From assembly GCA_009992615.1 (NCBI GenBank), contig JAACVA010000017.1, forward strand, positions 1 to 16,874: DNA of 16,874 nt. Reading direction: 5' to 3'. A program made the translations under genes and the position numbers. The stretch is from Rhodobacterales bacterium. Its GTDB lineage: Bacteria; Pseudomonadota; Alphaproteobacteria; Rhodobacterales; Rhodobacteraceae. Shown piece after piece: positions 7,058 through 14,889 of this stretch. The notes under the pieces were generated by a model. That model saw only the letters and a list, made by a program, of their open reading frames with translations, did no database searches and had not been told where the DNA came from. Each line of letters begins with the position of its first letter. The stretch's first letter is position 1.

Positions 7058-8239
7058 TCAGACGGCGGCCAGCGCCCCGGTGAGGTCGGCCAGCAAATCG
7101 TCGGCGTCTTCCAGCCCGACACTGACCCGCACAAGGCCGGGGGTGATGCCCAGTGCCATGCGCTGGTCTTCGCCCAGCCGCTGATGGGTGGTGGTGGCGG
7201 GATGGGTGACAATTGATTTCGCATCGCCCAGGTTGTTGGAGATCGTGAAAATCTGCAACGCGTTGAGGAACCGGAACGCCGCCGCCTGCCCGCCCTTGAT
7301 GTCGAGCGACAGCATGGTGCCGCCCCGCGCGATCATCCGGCGCGCCACGGCGTGCTGGGGGTGGCTGGGCAGGTGCGGAAAGATCACCCGCGCCAGCCGC
7401 GCGTCACCGTCCAGCGCTGTGGCAATTGCGGTGGCGCTGTCGGTCATCGCGCGCACGCGAATGTCCAGCGTTTCCATACCCTTCAGCATCACCCAGGCGT
7501 TGAATGGCGACATCGCCCCGCCGGTGTGTTTCAGATAGGGTTCCACCGTCTTGCGGATAAACTGTTGACTGCCCAGCACCACGCCGCCCAGGCACCGGCC
7601 CTGCCCGTCGATATGTTTTGTGGTGGAATAGATCACCACATCGGCGCCCATCTGCAAGGCACGGCTGTAAATCGGGGTGGCAAACACGTTGTCCACCACC
7701 ACGAGAGCGCCAACGCCATGGGCGATTTCCGCCACCGCCTCAAGGTCGATCACCTCAAGCGTGGGGTTCGAGATCGATTCAAGGAAGACTGCCGTCGTGT
7801 CCGCGCGGATGGCACCGCGCCAGGCATCCAGATCGGTGCCATCGACAAACGTCACCTCGACACCAAACCGGGTCAGGATGTCTTCCAGGATATACAGGCA
7901 TGATCCGAACAGCGCCCGCGATGCCACCAGATGATCGCCCGCCTTCAGCATCGACATCAGTGCGCCGTTCACCGCCGCCATGCCGCTTGCCGTGGCAAAG
8001 GCATCTTCGGCCCCTTCCAACGCGGCGATACGGTCTTCGAACATGCGCACAGTGGGGTTGCCATAGCGGGCATAGATGAATTCATCCGGCCCCGCCTTGA
8101 GAAACCGTGCCTCGGCCGCCTCGGCAGTGTCATAGACAAAGCCCTGGGTCAGGAAGATCGCCTCGGACACTTCGCCATACTGGCTGCGCCGCGTCCCGGC
8201 ATGCACCAGTTTGGTGCGCGTGTTCCAATCCTTGGTCAT
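7058..8239 (-). CDS. metZ: O-succinylhomoserine sulfhydrylase
   Basis: A PLP-dependent enzyme of the Cys/Met metabolism family that makes homocysteine from O-succinylhomoserine and sulfide, the direct sulfhydrylation route to methionine. The 393-residue protein has YARYGNPT (56-63), SGMAA (85-89), the PLP-ring Asp183 in VVVDN, and the Schiff-base Lys208 in IYSTTKHIDGQGR. The start MTKDWNTRTKLVHAGTRRSQYGE is characteristic of MetZ rather than MetB or MetY. The ATG at 8239 has a strong GGAAAGGG six bases upstream. The leader contains a SAM-II riboswitch and a terminator, which supports the methionine assignment. The acyl group (succinyl rather than acetyl) is taken from the family, not proven here. 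Confidence 0.94.
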   Translation of the reverse strand: MTKDWNTRTKLVHAGTRRSQYGEVSEAIFLTQGFVYDTAEAAEARFLKAGPDEFIYARYGNPTVRMFEDRIAALEGAEDAFATASGMAAVNGALMSMLKAGDHLVASRALFGSCLYILEDILTRFGVEVTFVDGTDLDAWRGAIRADTTAVFLESISNPTLEVIDLEAVAEIAHGVGALVVVDNVFATPIYSRALQMGADVVIYSTTKHIDGQGRCLGGVVLGSQQFIRKTVEPYLKHTGGAMSPFNAWVMLKGMETLDIRVRAMTDSATAIATALDGDARLARVIFPHLPSHPQHAVARRMIARGGTMLSLDIKGGQAAAFRFLNALQIFTISNNLGDAKSIVTHPATTTHQRLGEDQRMALGITPGLVRVSVGLEDADDLLADLTGALAAV

Positions 8240-8256
8240 GGGGTGCCCTTTCCAAC

Positions 8257-8285
8257 AAAAACCCCCACCGTCAACGACGCCGGGG
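8257..8285 (-). terminator. Intrinsic terminator in the metZ leader (riboswitch expression platform)
   Basis: In the metZ transcript, CCCCGGCGTC (from 8285 to 8276) pairs with GACGGTGGGG (8272 to 8263) around a GTT loop, with one G-G mismatch and one G-U pair. One G and then TTTTT (8261-8257) follow. It lies between the SAM-II aptamer and the metZ ribosome binding site, the expected place for an attenuator. A GGCCC at the foot of its 5' arm could alternatively pair with GGGCC in the aptamer's P1 strand, forming an antiterminator; that is inference. Confidence 0.7.
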
Positions 8286-8298
8286 CCCTTTGTCCCGA

Positions 8299-8354
8299 CC
8301 TCTTTAGCGGAATCTTTAACGTGGCCCGCAATCCGGTGAACAAATCGCCACGGT
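8299..8354 (-). ncRNA. SAM-II riboswitch aptamer (metZ leader)
   Basis: Read on the minus strand, P1 is CGTGGC (8352-8347) paired with GCCACG (8325-8320). The loop begins GATTTG and ends ATTGC. Downstream come TTAAA, then GCTAAAGAGG (8308-8299). These conserved blocks, in this order and spacing, match the SAM-II (metA element) consensus. The pseudoknot is visible: GCGG (8329-8326) just before the P1 3' strand can pair with CCGC (8310-8307). SAM-II elements bind S-adenosylmethionine and turn down methionine-synthesis genes in alphaproteobacteria, which fits metZ directly downstream. Confidence 0.9.
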
Positions 8355-8364
8355 AAGTGCGGGT

Positions 8365-8393
8365 GAGATAGCCGGGTGCCGCAAGCCGGTCAA
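8365..8393 (-). promoter_or_regulatory. Sigma-70 promoter of metZ
   Basis: TTGACC (8388-8393) and TATCTC (8365-8370) on the minus strand are 17 bases apart. The predicted start near 8358 falls about four bases before the SAM-II aptamer, so the transcript would begin almost directly with the riboswitch. Confidence 0.65.
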
Positions 8394-8480
8394 GCAGCGT
8401 CACGGTCCTGTAACCTCAGTTTCATCTGCGCGCCGCAATTCTGTGCGATCCCACGGACAAGGCTGGAAAGGACGCATCAG

Positions 8481-9380
8481 ATGCCGCTGATCCGATATTG
8501 CACGGAAATCGAGGGCGAAGCAGACCTGCGGGCCGCCTTGGCCAACCTGCCTGCCACCGCCCCGGTGATCGTCATGGTGCATGGTTATAAATTCTCGCCC
8601 CATTCGCAGGACTTCTGCCCCTTTACCGACATTCTGTCGTTGGCACCGCGCAAACGTGCGCGCGGCCTGTCCTGGCCACGCCACCTGGGTGTCGGCCGGA
8701 CACCACCCGAGCAAGAGCCGCTGTGCATCGCCTTTGGCTGGAATTCACGCGGCACGATCTGGCGGGCCTGGCGGGCGGCGCACCGGGCCGGGCGCGATCT
8801 GGCCCGGCTGCTGGCCCTTGTGGCCGAGGTGCGCGGGCACGGCGCACAGGTGATCGCCCACAGCCTTGGCGCGTTGGTCACATTGTCGGCGATACGCCGC
8901 GCCCCGCAGGGCAGCGTCGGGCGGGTGGTGCTGTTGTCGGGCGCGGCGTTCCGCAGCAACGCGGCGTGCGCCATGGCCAGCCCTGCGGGGCGCGATGCCG
9001 AGGTGCTGAACGTCACCTCGGGGGAAAACCTGATGTTCGATATGCTGCTGGAGGCGGGCCTCGGCCTGGGGCGGCGCAGCATCGGCCGCGGCTTTGACGG
9101 CGGCGCGAATTGGGTGAACCTGCGCATCGACGATGCCGGACATGCGGCGGCGCTGCATGGTCTGGGCCACCGCATCGCCCGCCCGTCCCGGCGCGTGTGC
9201 CATTGGTCGGGTTATTTGCGGCCCGGGGTGTTCGGGCTGTACCGGCGCTGGTTCGCAGCGCCCGAAACCCTGCCCCCCGCGATGCTGCGCGCCCATTTGC
9301 CGGCCCGCCGCAGGGCCCGCCCGGCCTTTCTGCCCCAAGGGCTGAACCTGACCGGAATCGCCCCACGCAGGCCGATGTAG
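8481..9380 (+). CDS. Alpha/beta hydrolase family protein
   Basis: A 299-residue cytoplasmic protein with no signal peptide. The alpha/beta hydrolase core is visible: strand and oxyanion-hole turn VIVMVHGYKFSP (29-40), then the nucleophile elbow VIAHSLGA (124-131) with Ser128. In the elbow, the first glycine of GxSxG is replaced by alanine. LCIAFGWNSRG (81-91) resembles the F-x-W-x-S segment of DUF900-like hydrolases. Candidate triad partners include Asp218 and His221 or His226, but this is not certain. The C-terminal 50 residues are rich in Arg and Pro. The start at 8481 is chosen because AAAGGA ends eight bases upstream; the frame is open further back, to 8376, but that part overlaps the metZ promoter. 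The substrate is unknown. A glutathione transferase gene follows after 65 bases. Confidence 0.8.
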   Translation: MPLIRYCTEIEGEADLRAALANLPATAPVIVMVHGYKFSPHSQDFCPFTDILSLAPRKRARGLSWPRHLGVGRTPPEQEPLCIAFGWNSRGTIWRAWRAAHRAGRDLARLLALVAEVRGHGAQVIAHSLGALVTLSAIRRAPQGSVGRVVLLSGAAFRSNAACAMASPAGRDAEVLNVTSGENLMFDMLLEAGLGLGRRSIGRGFDGGANWVNLRIDDAGHAAALHGLGHRIARPSRRVCHWSGYLRPGVFGLYRRWFAAPETLPPAMLRAHLPARRRARPAFLPQGLNLTGIAPRRPM

Positions 9381-9445
9381 CCAGACCGGGCCTTGCGCCC
9401 GCCGGACGATTGGCCGAAACTAACCCCGCACAAGCGGAGCCAACC

Positions 9446-10147
9446 ATGACCCACCCCATCGACCTGTTCTATTGGCCCACGCCGAACGGCTGGAAAATCA
9501 CCATCGCACTTGAGGAAATGGGCCTGCCCTACTCAGTGCATCTGATCGACATCGGTGCGGGCGCACAATTCGAGCCTGAGTTCCTGAAAATCGCGCCGAA
9601 CAACAGGATGCCCGCGATCACCGACCCCGAGGGCCCGGACGGCGCACCGATCTCGATCTTTGAATCTGGCGCGATCCTGCAATACCTCGCCCGCAAGACC
9701 GGCCAATTCGGCGGCCCGACCGAGCGCGACCGCATCGCGGTGGACCAGTGGCTGATGTGGCAGATGGGGGGCCTTGGCCCGATGGCGGGTCAGGCGCATC
9801 ATTTCCTGAAATACGCCCCGGCGATGGACCCGCCCAACGACCTGCCCTATGCCAAGGATCGGTATCGCCGCGAAACCGGGCGTCTGTACGGCGTGCTGGA
9901 CCGGCAACTGGCGCAGCACGCATTCGTCGCCGGCGATTTCTTTTCCATCGCCGACATGGCAATCTGGCCCTGGGCCTGCCTGTGGGAAGGCCAGCAGCAA
10001 ACGCTGGACGACAAACCGCACATGGCGCGCTGGCTGGATGTGGTTGGCGCGCGCCCCGGGGTCCAGGCCGGGCGTGCCGTTGCGGCCGAAAAGCGCAACA
10101 ATTTGCAGAATGACAGACAGGCGCAAGACCTGTTGTTCAAACGCTGA
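9446..10147 (+). CDS. Glutathione S-transferase family protein, YfcG/Nu-class-like
   Basis: A 233-residue protein. The thioredoxin-fold N-terminal domain begins LFYWPTPNGWKITIALEE: the TPNG (12-15) supplies the Thr/Asn that contacts glutathione in YfcG-type (Nu-class) enzymes in place of a catalytic Tyr or Cys. NNRMPAI (52-58) carries the cis-Pro56, and FESGAILQYL (72-81) has the Glu-Ser pair that binds the gamma-glutamyl group. The helical C-terminal domain holds FVAGDFFSIADMAIWPW (166-182 approximately), the usual N-capping box region. E. coli YfcG is a disulfide-bond reductase using glutathione; the same activity here is inference. The ATG at 9446 has GGAG six bases upstream. It lies 65 bases after the hydrolase gene on the same strand and may be cotranscribed. 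Confidence 0.93.
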   Translation: MTHPIDLFYWPTPNGWKITIALEEMGLPYSVHLIDIGAGAQFEPEFLKIAPNNRMPAITDPEGPDGAPISIFESGAILQYLARKTGQFGGPTERDRIAVDQWLMWQMGGLGPMAGQAHHFLKYAPAMDPPNDLPYAKDRYRRETGRLYGVLDRQLAQHAFVAGDFFSIADMAIWPWACLWEGQQQTLDDKPHMARWLDVVGARPGVQAGRAVAAEKRNNLQNDRQAQDLLFKR

Positions 10148-10167
10148 AACGCATGGCGTCGCGTTTC
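10146..10167 (+). terminator. Inverted repeat at the GST gene end
   Basis: GAAACGC (10146-10152) and GCGTTTC (10161-10167) form a perfect 7-bp stem with an 8-base loop, starting within the stop codon of the glutathione transferase gene. There is no downstream T-run, so terminator function is uncertain. The remaining bases up to the convergent ispZ stop show nothing else. Confidence 0.35.
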
Positions 10168-10240
10168 GCAAGAGGTGCGTGACGCCCGGTATGATGTTCG
10201 ATCGCAGCGGCCATCCGAACACAGGATGTCGTGAACCGCG

Positions 10241-10867
10241 TCAGGGCGCTGCGGCGTCGTCTTTTGTGTCTTCTTCGATCAGATAGGGCTGCAACGCCAT
10301 GATCTGCCACCACAAAAAGGCGAACATAAGCGCCGGAAAGGCAAAGGTTTCGATCTTGACCCAGGTGTCGGTGGACATGGTACGCCAGACGATTTCATTA
10401 CCCACGGCGAGGACGGCGAAAAACAGCGTCAAACGCCGGGTCAGGATCATCCAGCCCACATCGCGCAGCGGCAGCATTTCAGACATCACATAGGCCAGAT
10501 AACTGCGCCCGCGCAGCAGCCCAATACCCAGAAGCACCGAAAACAACCCATAAACGATGGTCGTCTTCATCTTGAAGAACCTCTCATCATTGGCCCAGGC
10601 CGTGAGGCCGCCAAAGAAGATGACCATGAAGGCGGTGAACACTTGCATCCGGCTCAGCTTGCCGGTCAGCCCCCAGAGCAGAGCGATCGACACCAGAAGG
10701 ATCGGCACGAACACAAGGGTGGCGACGATGAAACCGGAATACTCGGTGCCGTTCCAATCATAGCTATTGTCCCGAATCCGCAAGTAGACCACGAAAAACA
10801 ACAGGGGCGGGCCAAGCTCCAAAAGCTGTTTCAGGATCGGGTTGATCGGTTTGGCCGGTCGGGTCAT
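10241..10867 (-). CDS. ispZ: Inner membrane-spanning protein YciB / septation protein A (IspZ)
   Basis: A 208-residue protein with about five or six hydrophobic segments. Its N-terminal LKQLLELGPPLLFFVVYL is the family signature (KxLLExGPLxxFF). FMVIFFGGLTAWANDERFFKMKTTIVYGLF (about 84-113) matches the second conserved block, where family members have the FxxLT...IKPTI pattern. A later RRLTLFFAVLAVGNEIVWR segment matches the conserved NE-W block. YciB/IspZ proteins act in cell-envelope and septum integrity; their molecular role is unresolved. The ATG at 10867 was chosen because it lies 13 bases after the upstream stop with AGGAG about ten bases before it. An in-frame ATG at 10897 would overlap the upstream gene. 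It is the last gene of the ftsY cluster. Confidence 0.93.
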   Translation of the reverse strand: MTRPAKPINPILKQLLELGPPLLFFVVYLRIRDNSYDWNGTEYSGFIVATLVFVPILLVSIALLWGLTGKLSRMQVFTAFMVIFFGGLTAWANDERFFKMKTTIVYGLFSVLLGIGLLRGRSYLAYVMSEMLPLRDVGWMILTRRLTLFFAVLAVGNEIVWRTMSTDTWVKIETFAFPALMFAFLWWQIMALQPYLIEEDTKDDAAAP

Positions 10868-10880
10868 GTGCAATGCGCTC

Positions 10881-11783
10881 CTATCTGCCCATCTCAACTA
10901 TCACAGCACCCAGCGCAATCAACGCCATAAGGGCCATACGTCGCGGCCCCACCTTTTCGCCCAGCACCAGCCAGCCGATCAGCGCCGCAAACACCGTCGA
11001 GGTTTCGCGCAGCACCGCCGCCTCGCCCACCTTGCCCAGCCGCGTCGCCAGCATGATCGACCCAAAACTGCCAAAAGCCACCAAGGCCCCGATCGCCCCG
11101 CGCCGCAGCAGCGGCCCCAAGACGGGCGGATTGGCCATGCGGCGGTATCTGACCAAGGCGATGAACGGAAAATCGACCGACGTGATGACAAAGAACCAGG
11201 CGAGGAAGGTGAACGGATCGGGCGTGGTGCGGATGCCATAGGCATCATAGGTGGTGTAAAGCGCGACAAGCCCGCCGGTGGCCACCGCGATCCACAGCGC
11301 CGGGACAAGCGTGTCACGCTGCACATCGATATAGATCAGGTTGTAAACGGCCAACCCGAAAATCCCCGCCAACAAAACCGCCACGCCCAGCCATTGCAGC
11401 GGCACGAAGATTTCTCCGAAGATCAGCCAGGCCCCGATCACCGTGAACAACGGCCCGGCGCCCCGCACCACCGGATAGACCACGGTGAACGCGCCCCGCG
11501 AATAAGCCTGGGCCATGCCCAGCTTGTACATGAAATGGATGCCCAGCGCGCCCAATAGCAGCAACCATTCCGCACCCTGCGGCCAAGGAACGAGAAACAG
11601 CGCCATCGGCAAGGCGAACAGGAACAGAAACATGTCGATCGCCCCGCGGGTCAGCCACGGATCGTGCATCCCTTTTTGGAGCGCCCCGAACACCGCGTGC
11701 AGCACCGCCGCCGCCAGCGCCAGCGCCATGGCCAGCCGATGCCCCGCCGCAGTACCATCGAGGGAAATCAACCAATCGCTCAT
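10881..11783 (-). CDS. EamA (DMT superfamily) membrane transporter
   Basis: A 300-residue protein with about ten hydrophobic helices in two repeated EamA halves (roughly 17-147 and 160-298). The end of the first half shows VYPVVRGAGPLFTVIGAWLI (residues about 103-122), the conserved proline/glycine helix of DMT exporters. The second half has a matching LRETSTVFAALIGWLVLGE region. Such proteins export or exchange small metabolites; the substrate cannot be inferred. It lies 26 bases downstream of ftsY and 13 bases upstream of ispZ, all on the minus strand, an arrangement I associate with Rhodobacterales. The ATG at 11783 gives a short hydrophilic lead before helix 1; only a weak GAGG precedes it. 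Confidence 0.92.
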   Translation of the reverse strand: MSDWLISLDGTAAGHRLAMALALAAAVLHAVFGALQKGMHDPWLTRGAIDMFLFLFALPMALFLVPWPQGAEWLLLLGALGIHFMYKLGMAQAYSRGAFTVVYPVVRGAGPLFTVIGAWLIFGEIFVPLQWLGVAVLLAGIFGLAVYNLIYIDVQRDTLVPALWIAVATGGLVALYTTYDAYGIRTTPDPFTFLAWFFVITSVDFPFIALVRYRRMANPPVLGPLLRRGAIGALVAFGSFGSIMLATRLGKVGEAAVLRETSTVFAALIGWLVLGEKVGPRRMALMALIALGAVIVEMGR

Positions 11784-11809
11784 TCCGGGGGCCTCGGGGC
11801 GCGGCGCAA

Positions 11810-12826
11810 TCAGCTCTCGCTTCCGGTAAGGGCAAGGGCGAATTCCTCAGGATCAAACGGCGCGAGGTCGTCAATCTGTTCACCCACGCCAATGGCATGG
11901 ATCGGCAGGCCAAAGCGATCGGCCAGCGCGACCAAGACGCCGCCCCGTGCCGTGCCGTCCAGCTTGGTCATTACAAGGCCGGTGACATCGGCCAGTTTGC
12001 GGAAAATCTCAACCTGTTGCAGCGCGTTCTGCCCGGTCGTGGCATCCAGCACCAACAGGGTGTTATGCGGCGCGCTGGGGTCTTTCTTGCGGATCACCCG
12101 CACGATCTTGGACAACTCCTCCATCAGGTCGGCGCGGTTCTGCAACCGCCCCGCCGTGTCGATCAGCAACAGATCGGCACCGCTTTCCGCCGCTTTGGTC
12201 ATCGCATCAAAGGCCAGCGACGCCGGGTCCGACCCTTCGGGCGCCGTCAGAACCGGCACGCCGGCCCGTTCACCCCAGACCTGCAACTGTTCCACCGCAG
12301 CGGCGCGAAACGTGTCGCCTGCCGCAATCACCACCGTTTTGCCCGCCGCGCGAAACTGCGAGGCCAGCTTGCCGATGGTCGTGGTCTTGCCCGATCCGTT
12401 CACCCCCACCACCAGCACCACCTGGGGCCGGTTCGGATACAGCGGCATCGGCCGCGCCACCGGTTCCATGATGCGGGCGATTTCCTGCGCCATCAGTGCG
12501 CGCACCTCGGCCCCCGACAGCCGCTTTCCGAACCGTCCTTCGGCCATGTTGGCGGTGACGCGGGCGGCGGTCTGCACCCCCATGTCGGCGGCGATCAGCA
12601 GGTCTTCCAGCTGCTCCAGCATGGTATCGTCCAACGCCCGGCGCGCCGCAGGGTCGCCGCCGCTGCGGCCCACCAGCCGATCCAGCAGGCCGGGTTTTGG
12701 CGCCGGGGCAGGCGTCACCGCGTCGGGCGGCACGGCGTTGGCATCCCCAACGATGGCATCCACGCCCTCCTCGAGCTTGGATGCGCTTTTGAACAGCCGG
12801 CTTTTCAGTTTGTTGAAAAATGACAT
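11810..12826 (-). CDS. ftsY: Signal recognition particle receptor FtsY
   Basis: SRP-type GTPase that docks ribosome-nascent-chain/SRP complexes at the inner membrane for cotranslational insertion. In the 338-residue form, the N-terminal amphipathic MSFFNKLKSRLFKSASKL fits a membrane-targeting helix. A short Pro/Ala-rich acidic region comes next. The NG domain follows with G1 GVNGSGKTTT (141-150), DTFRAAA (171-177), G3 DTAGR (223-227), G4 TKLD (287-290), GTARGG (291-296) and GVGEQIDDLAPF (313-324). The acidic A domain is much reduced compared with E. coli FtsY, as is common in alphaproteobacteria. The ATG at 12826 was preferred over the frame's upstream extension because GAGGGG sits eight bases before it. 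It is the first gene of ftsY-EamA-ispZ. Confidence 0.96.
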   Translation of the reverse strand: MSFFNKLKSRLFKSASKLEEGVDAIVGDANAVPPDAVTPAPAPKPGLLDRLVGRSGGDPAARRALDDTMLEQLEDLLIAADMGVQTAARVTANMAEGRFGKRLSGAEVRALMAQEIARIMEPVARPMPLYPNRPQVVLVVGVNGSGKTTTIGKLASQFRAAGKTVVIAAGDTFRAAAVEQLQVWGERAGVPVLTAPEGSDPASLAFDAMTKAAESGADLLLIDTAGRLQNRADLMEELSKIVRVIRKKDPSAPHNTLLVLDATTGQNALQQVEIFRKLADVTGLVMTKLDGTARGGVLVALADRFGLPIHAIGVGEQIDDLAPFDPEEFALALTGSES

Positions 12827-13019
12827 GCACGGCCCCCTCGCAACCCTTTTCACCAGTTAGGCCAGTTGTGGCGCAGATGGAAGGGCGACGCGCAGACACC
12901 GGCCAATGATCACAGTCAGCCCAGTATTTTCCAGCGGCATGCAGCACGGTCGGCAAAGCGGCGTTGGTTGGCCAAAGCGACGCAGATTCGCGGCGACATG
13001 AACAGGTGTGTGCCCTGCC

Positions 13020-14705
13020 CTATATTTCGTCTGCAAAGTGCTGCATCGTCAGGCGGATCGGGTTCGGCGCCGCCTGACCCAGCCCACAGATCGACGCATC
13101 AGCCATGGCGCTGCACAGATCCTCCAGCAAACCGGTGTCCCATCGTTCGGCCTGCATCAACTTGACCGCCTTTTCACAGCCCACCCGGCATGGCGTGCAT
13201 TGGCCACAGCTTTCATCCTCGAAAAACCGCAGCATGTTCAGCGCCGCATCCCGCGCCCGGTCGGCCTCGGACAAGACAACGACAGCGGCCGAACCAATGA
13301 AGCTGCCCAATGGATGCAGGGTGTCGAAATCCAGCGGCACGTCGTTGATGCTGGCCGGCAAAAGGCCCGAGGACGGCCCGCCCGGCTGATAGGCCTTGAA
13401 CACATGCCCGGCGGCCATGCCCCCGGCGGCGTCGATGATTTCGGTGATCGTCGAACCGGCGGGCAACAGATACACCCCCGGCCGCGCAACCCGCCCGGAA
13501 ACCGAATAATTGCGCAAGCCCTTGCGCCCATTGTGCGACACCGACGACAGGATTTCCGGCCCTTCGCGGCAGATCCGCGCGACCCAGTGCAAGGTTTCAA
13601 CATTATGCACCAGGGTCGGGCGGCCAAAGATCCCGACCTGCGCCACATAGGGGGGGCGATGTCGCGGCAGGCCACGCTTGCCCTCAATGCTTTCGATCAT
13701 CGCGCTTTCCTCGCCGCAGATATAAGCGCCCGCGCCGCGCCGCAGTTCGACATAACCGGGGGAAATCAACCCCGCCCCCTCCAGTGCATTGATTTCAATG
13801 CGCAAAATCTCCAACACCGTCGGGTATTCATCACGCATGTAGATAAAACAGGTTTCCGCCTCGATGGCCCATGCGGCGGTCAACATGCCCTCGAGAAACA
13901 AATGCGGGCTGCGTTCGAGATGATACCGATCCTTGAACGTGCCGGGTTCGCCTTCGTCGCCGTTCACGGCCAGGTAACGCGGCCCGGGATTGCCCCGCAC
14001 GAAGCCCCATTTCTTGCCGGACGAAAAGCCGGCGCCCCCCAGACCGCGCAGACCCGCAGCCAACAGCATGTCCTGCACCGCTTCCCAATCACCCGAGGCA
14101 GCGATTGTCGCAAAAGTGCTGTAACCCCCATCGGAAACATAGGCATCATAGCCTTGATAGTCGGGAATGTGACAGTGGATGTCACCCGCTGCAATCGCCG
14201 CGCGCACCTTTTCCGGGGTTGCACTGTCAATATGGGCGTGGCCCAGTTCCACCACAGGCGCCGTGTCGCAACGCCCCATACAGGGCGCCCGCAATACCCG
14301 CACCTGTGCCGCGTCAAGCCCCTGTTCCAGCGCAGCTTTCAACGCCTGCGCCCCGGCCAGTTCGCAAGACAACGAATCGCAGACACGGATCGTCAGGGCG
14401 GGCGGCGGCACCGCGCCTTCCTTGATCACGTCAAAGTGGGCATAAAAACTTGCAACCTCATATACTTCAGACATCGACAGACGCAGTTCCACGGCGAGGG
14501 CGCAAAGATTGGCCGCCGAAAGATGCCCCTCGGCATCCTGAATCAAATGCAGGAATTCGATCAGCAGATCACGCCGTCGCGGCCTTTCGCCCAGCAAATC
14601 ACGCACAAAGGCCAATGCAACATCATCCGGCTGCCGTCCCTTGGGCGTCTTGCGCCCGCGCCCCTTGCCGGATTTCCATACACCCTTGCGTTCGTCCATT
14701 GCCAT
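13020..14705 (-). CDS. NuoE-NuoF fusion, like NAD-dependent formate dehydrogenase beta subunit
   Basis: A 561-residue soluble diaphorase module. After a Lys/Arg-rich start (about 6-25) comes a NuoE-like domain with the [2Fe-2S] ligands Cys109, Cys114 (CDSLSC) and Cys142, Cys146 (CMGRC). The NuoF-like part has the FMN loop RGLGGAGFSSGKKWG (about 220-234), the NADH site GDEGEPGTFKDR (249-260), YICGEE (328-333), and the [4Fe-4S] ligands Cys500, Cys503, Cys506 (CGQCTPC) and Cys540. All cofactor residues are present. The fused architecture and length match Fdh1B of methylotrophs, the beta subunit of W/Mo formate dehydrogenase passing electrons between NAD and the alpha subunit. No alpha subunit is in the window. 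The ATG at 14705 has AGGA six bases upstream; a GTG at 14735 is an alternative. The specific role is inference. Confidence 0.9.
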   Translation of the reverse strand: MAMDERKGVWKSGKGRGRKTPKGRQPDDVALAFVRDLLGERPRRRDLLIEFLHLIQDAEGHLSAANLCALAVELRLSMSEVYEVASFYAHFDVIKEGAVPPPALTIRVCDSLSCELAGAQALKAALEQGLDAAQVRVLRAPCMGRCDTAPVVELGHAHIDSATPEKVRAAIAAGDIHCHIPDYQGYDAYVSDGGYSTFATIAASGDWEAVQDMLLAAGLRGLGGAGFSSGKKWGFVRGNPGPRYLAVNGDEGEPGTFKDRYHLERSPHLFLEGMLTAAWAIEAETCFIYMRDEYPTVLEILRIEINALEGAGLISPGYVELRRGAGAYICGEESAMIESIEGKRGLPRHRPPYVAQVGIFGRPTLVHNVETLHWVARICREGPEILSSVSHNGRKGLRNYSVSGRVARPGVYLLPAGSTITEIIDAAGGMAAGHVFKAYQPGGPSSGLLPASINDVPLDFDTLHPLGSFIGSAAVVVLSEADRARDAALNMLRFFEDESCGQCTPCRVGCEKAVKLMQAERWDTGLLEDLCSAMADASICGLGQAAPNPIRLTMQHFADEI

Positions 14706-14744
14706 GCCGCGTCCTGCCCTTGCCTGTCTGGCCACAGCTTAGCC

Positions 14745-14760
14745 CGCGCGTCACCGCGCG
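14745..14760. promoter_or_regulatory. CGCGCG hairpin/dyad in the divergent promoter region
   Basis: CGCGCG-TCAC-CGCGCG is a 6-bp inverted repeat with a 4-base spacer, 40 to 55 bases upstream of the NuoEF ATG. It may be part of the 5' leader or an operator. Its GC-only simple sequence makes chance likely in this G+C-rich DNA. Confidence 0.25.
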
Positions 14761-14797
14761 CCCATCCGAAATACGACACCCGCCGCATCCCACACGC

Positions 14798-14811
14798 CAC
14801 CGTCGACGGTG
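14798..14811. promoter_or_regulatory. 14-bp perfect palindrome between the NuoEF fusion and alkB
   Basis: CACCGTCGACGGTG is a perfect palindrome near the middle of the 184-base divergent region. It lies 93 bases from the NuoEF start and 79 from the alkB start, so one bound regulator could affect both genes. No known consensus is matched. Confidence 0.35.
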
Positions 14812-14889
14812 CGGCGGCGTTCATCGGAAACAAATGTTGCCTCGATTGCGCCATCTTGTTTACTGGCTTTTCATTTATGGGCCTCTATC

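Noticed and set aside
8376..8480. 35-codon N-terminal extension of the alpha/beta hydrolase.
   Set aside because: It runs through the metZ promoter region, has no ribosome binding site, and AAAGGA is well placed for the ATG at 8481.
11664..12860. A 398-codon plus-strand open frame opposite ftsY.
   Set aside because: It is Ser/Ala/Arg-rich with no recognisable motif, and ftsY on the other strand is certain.
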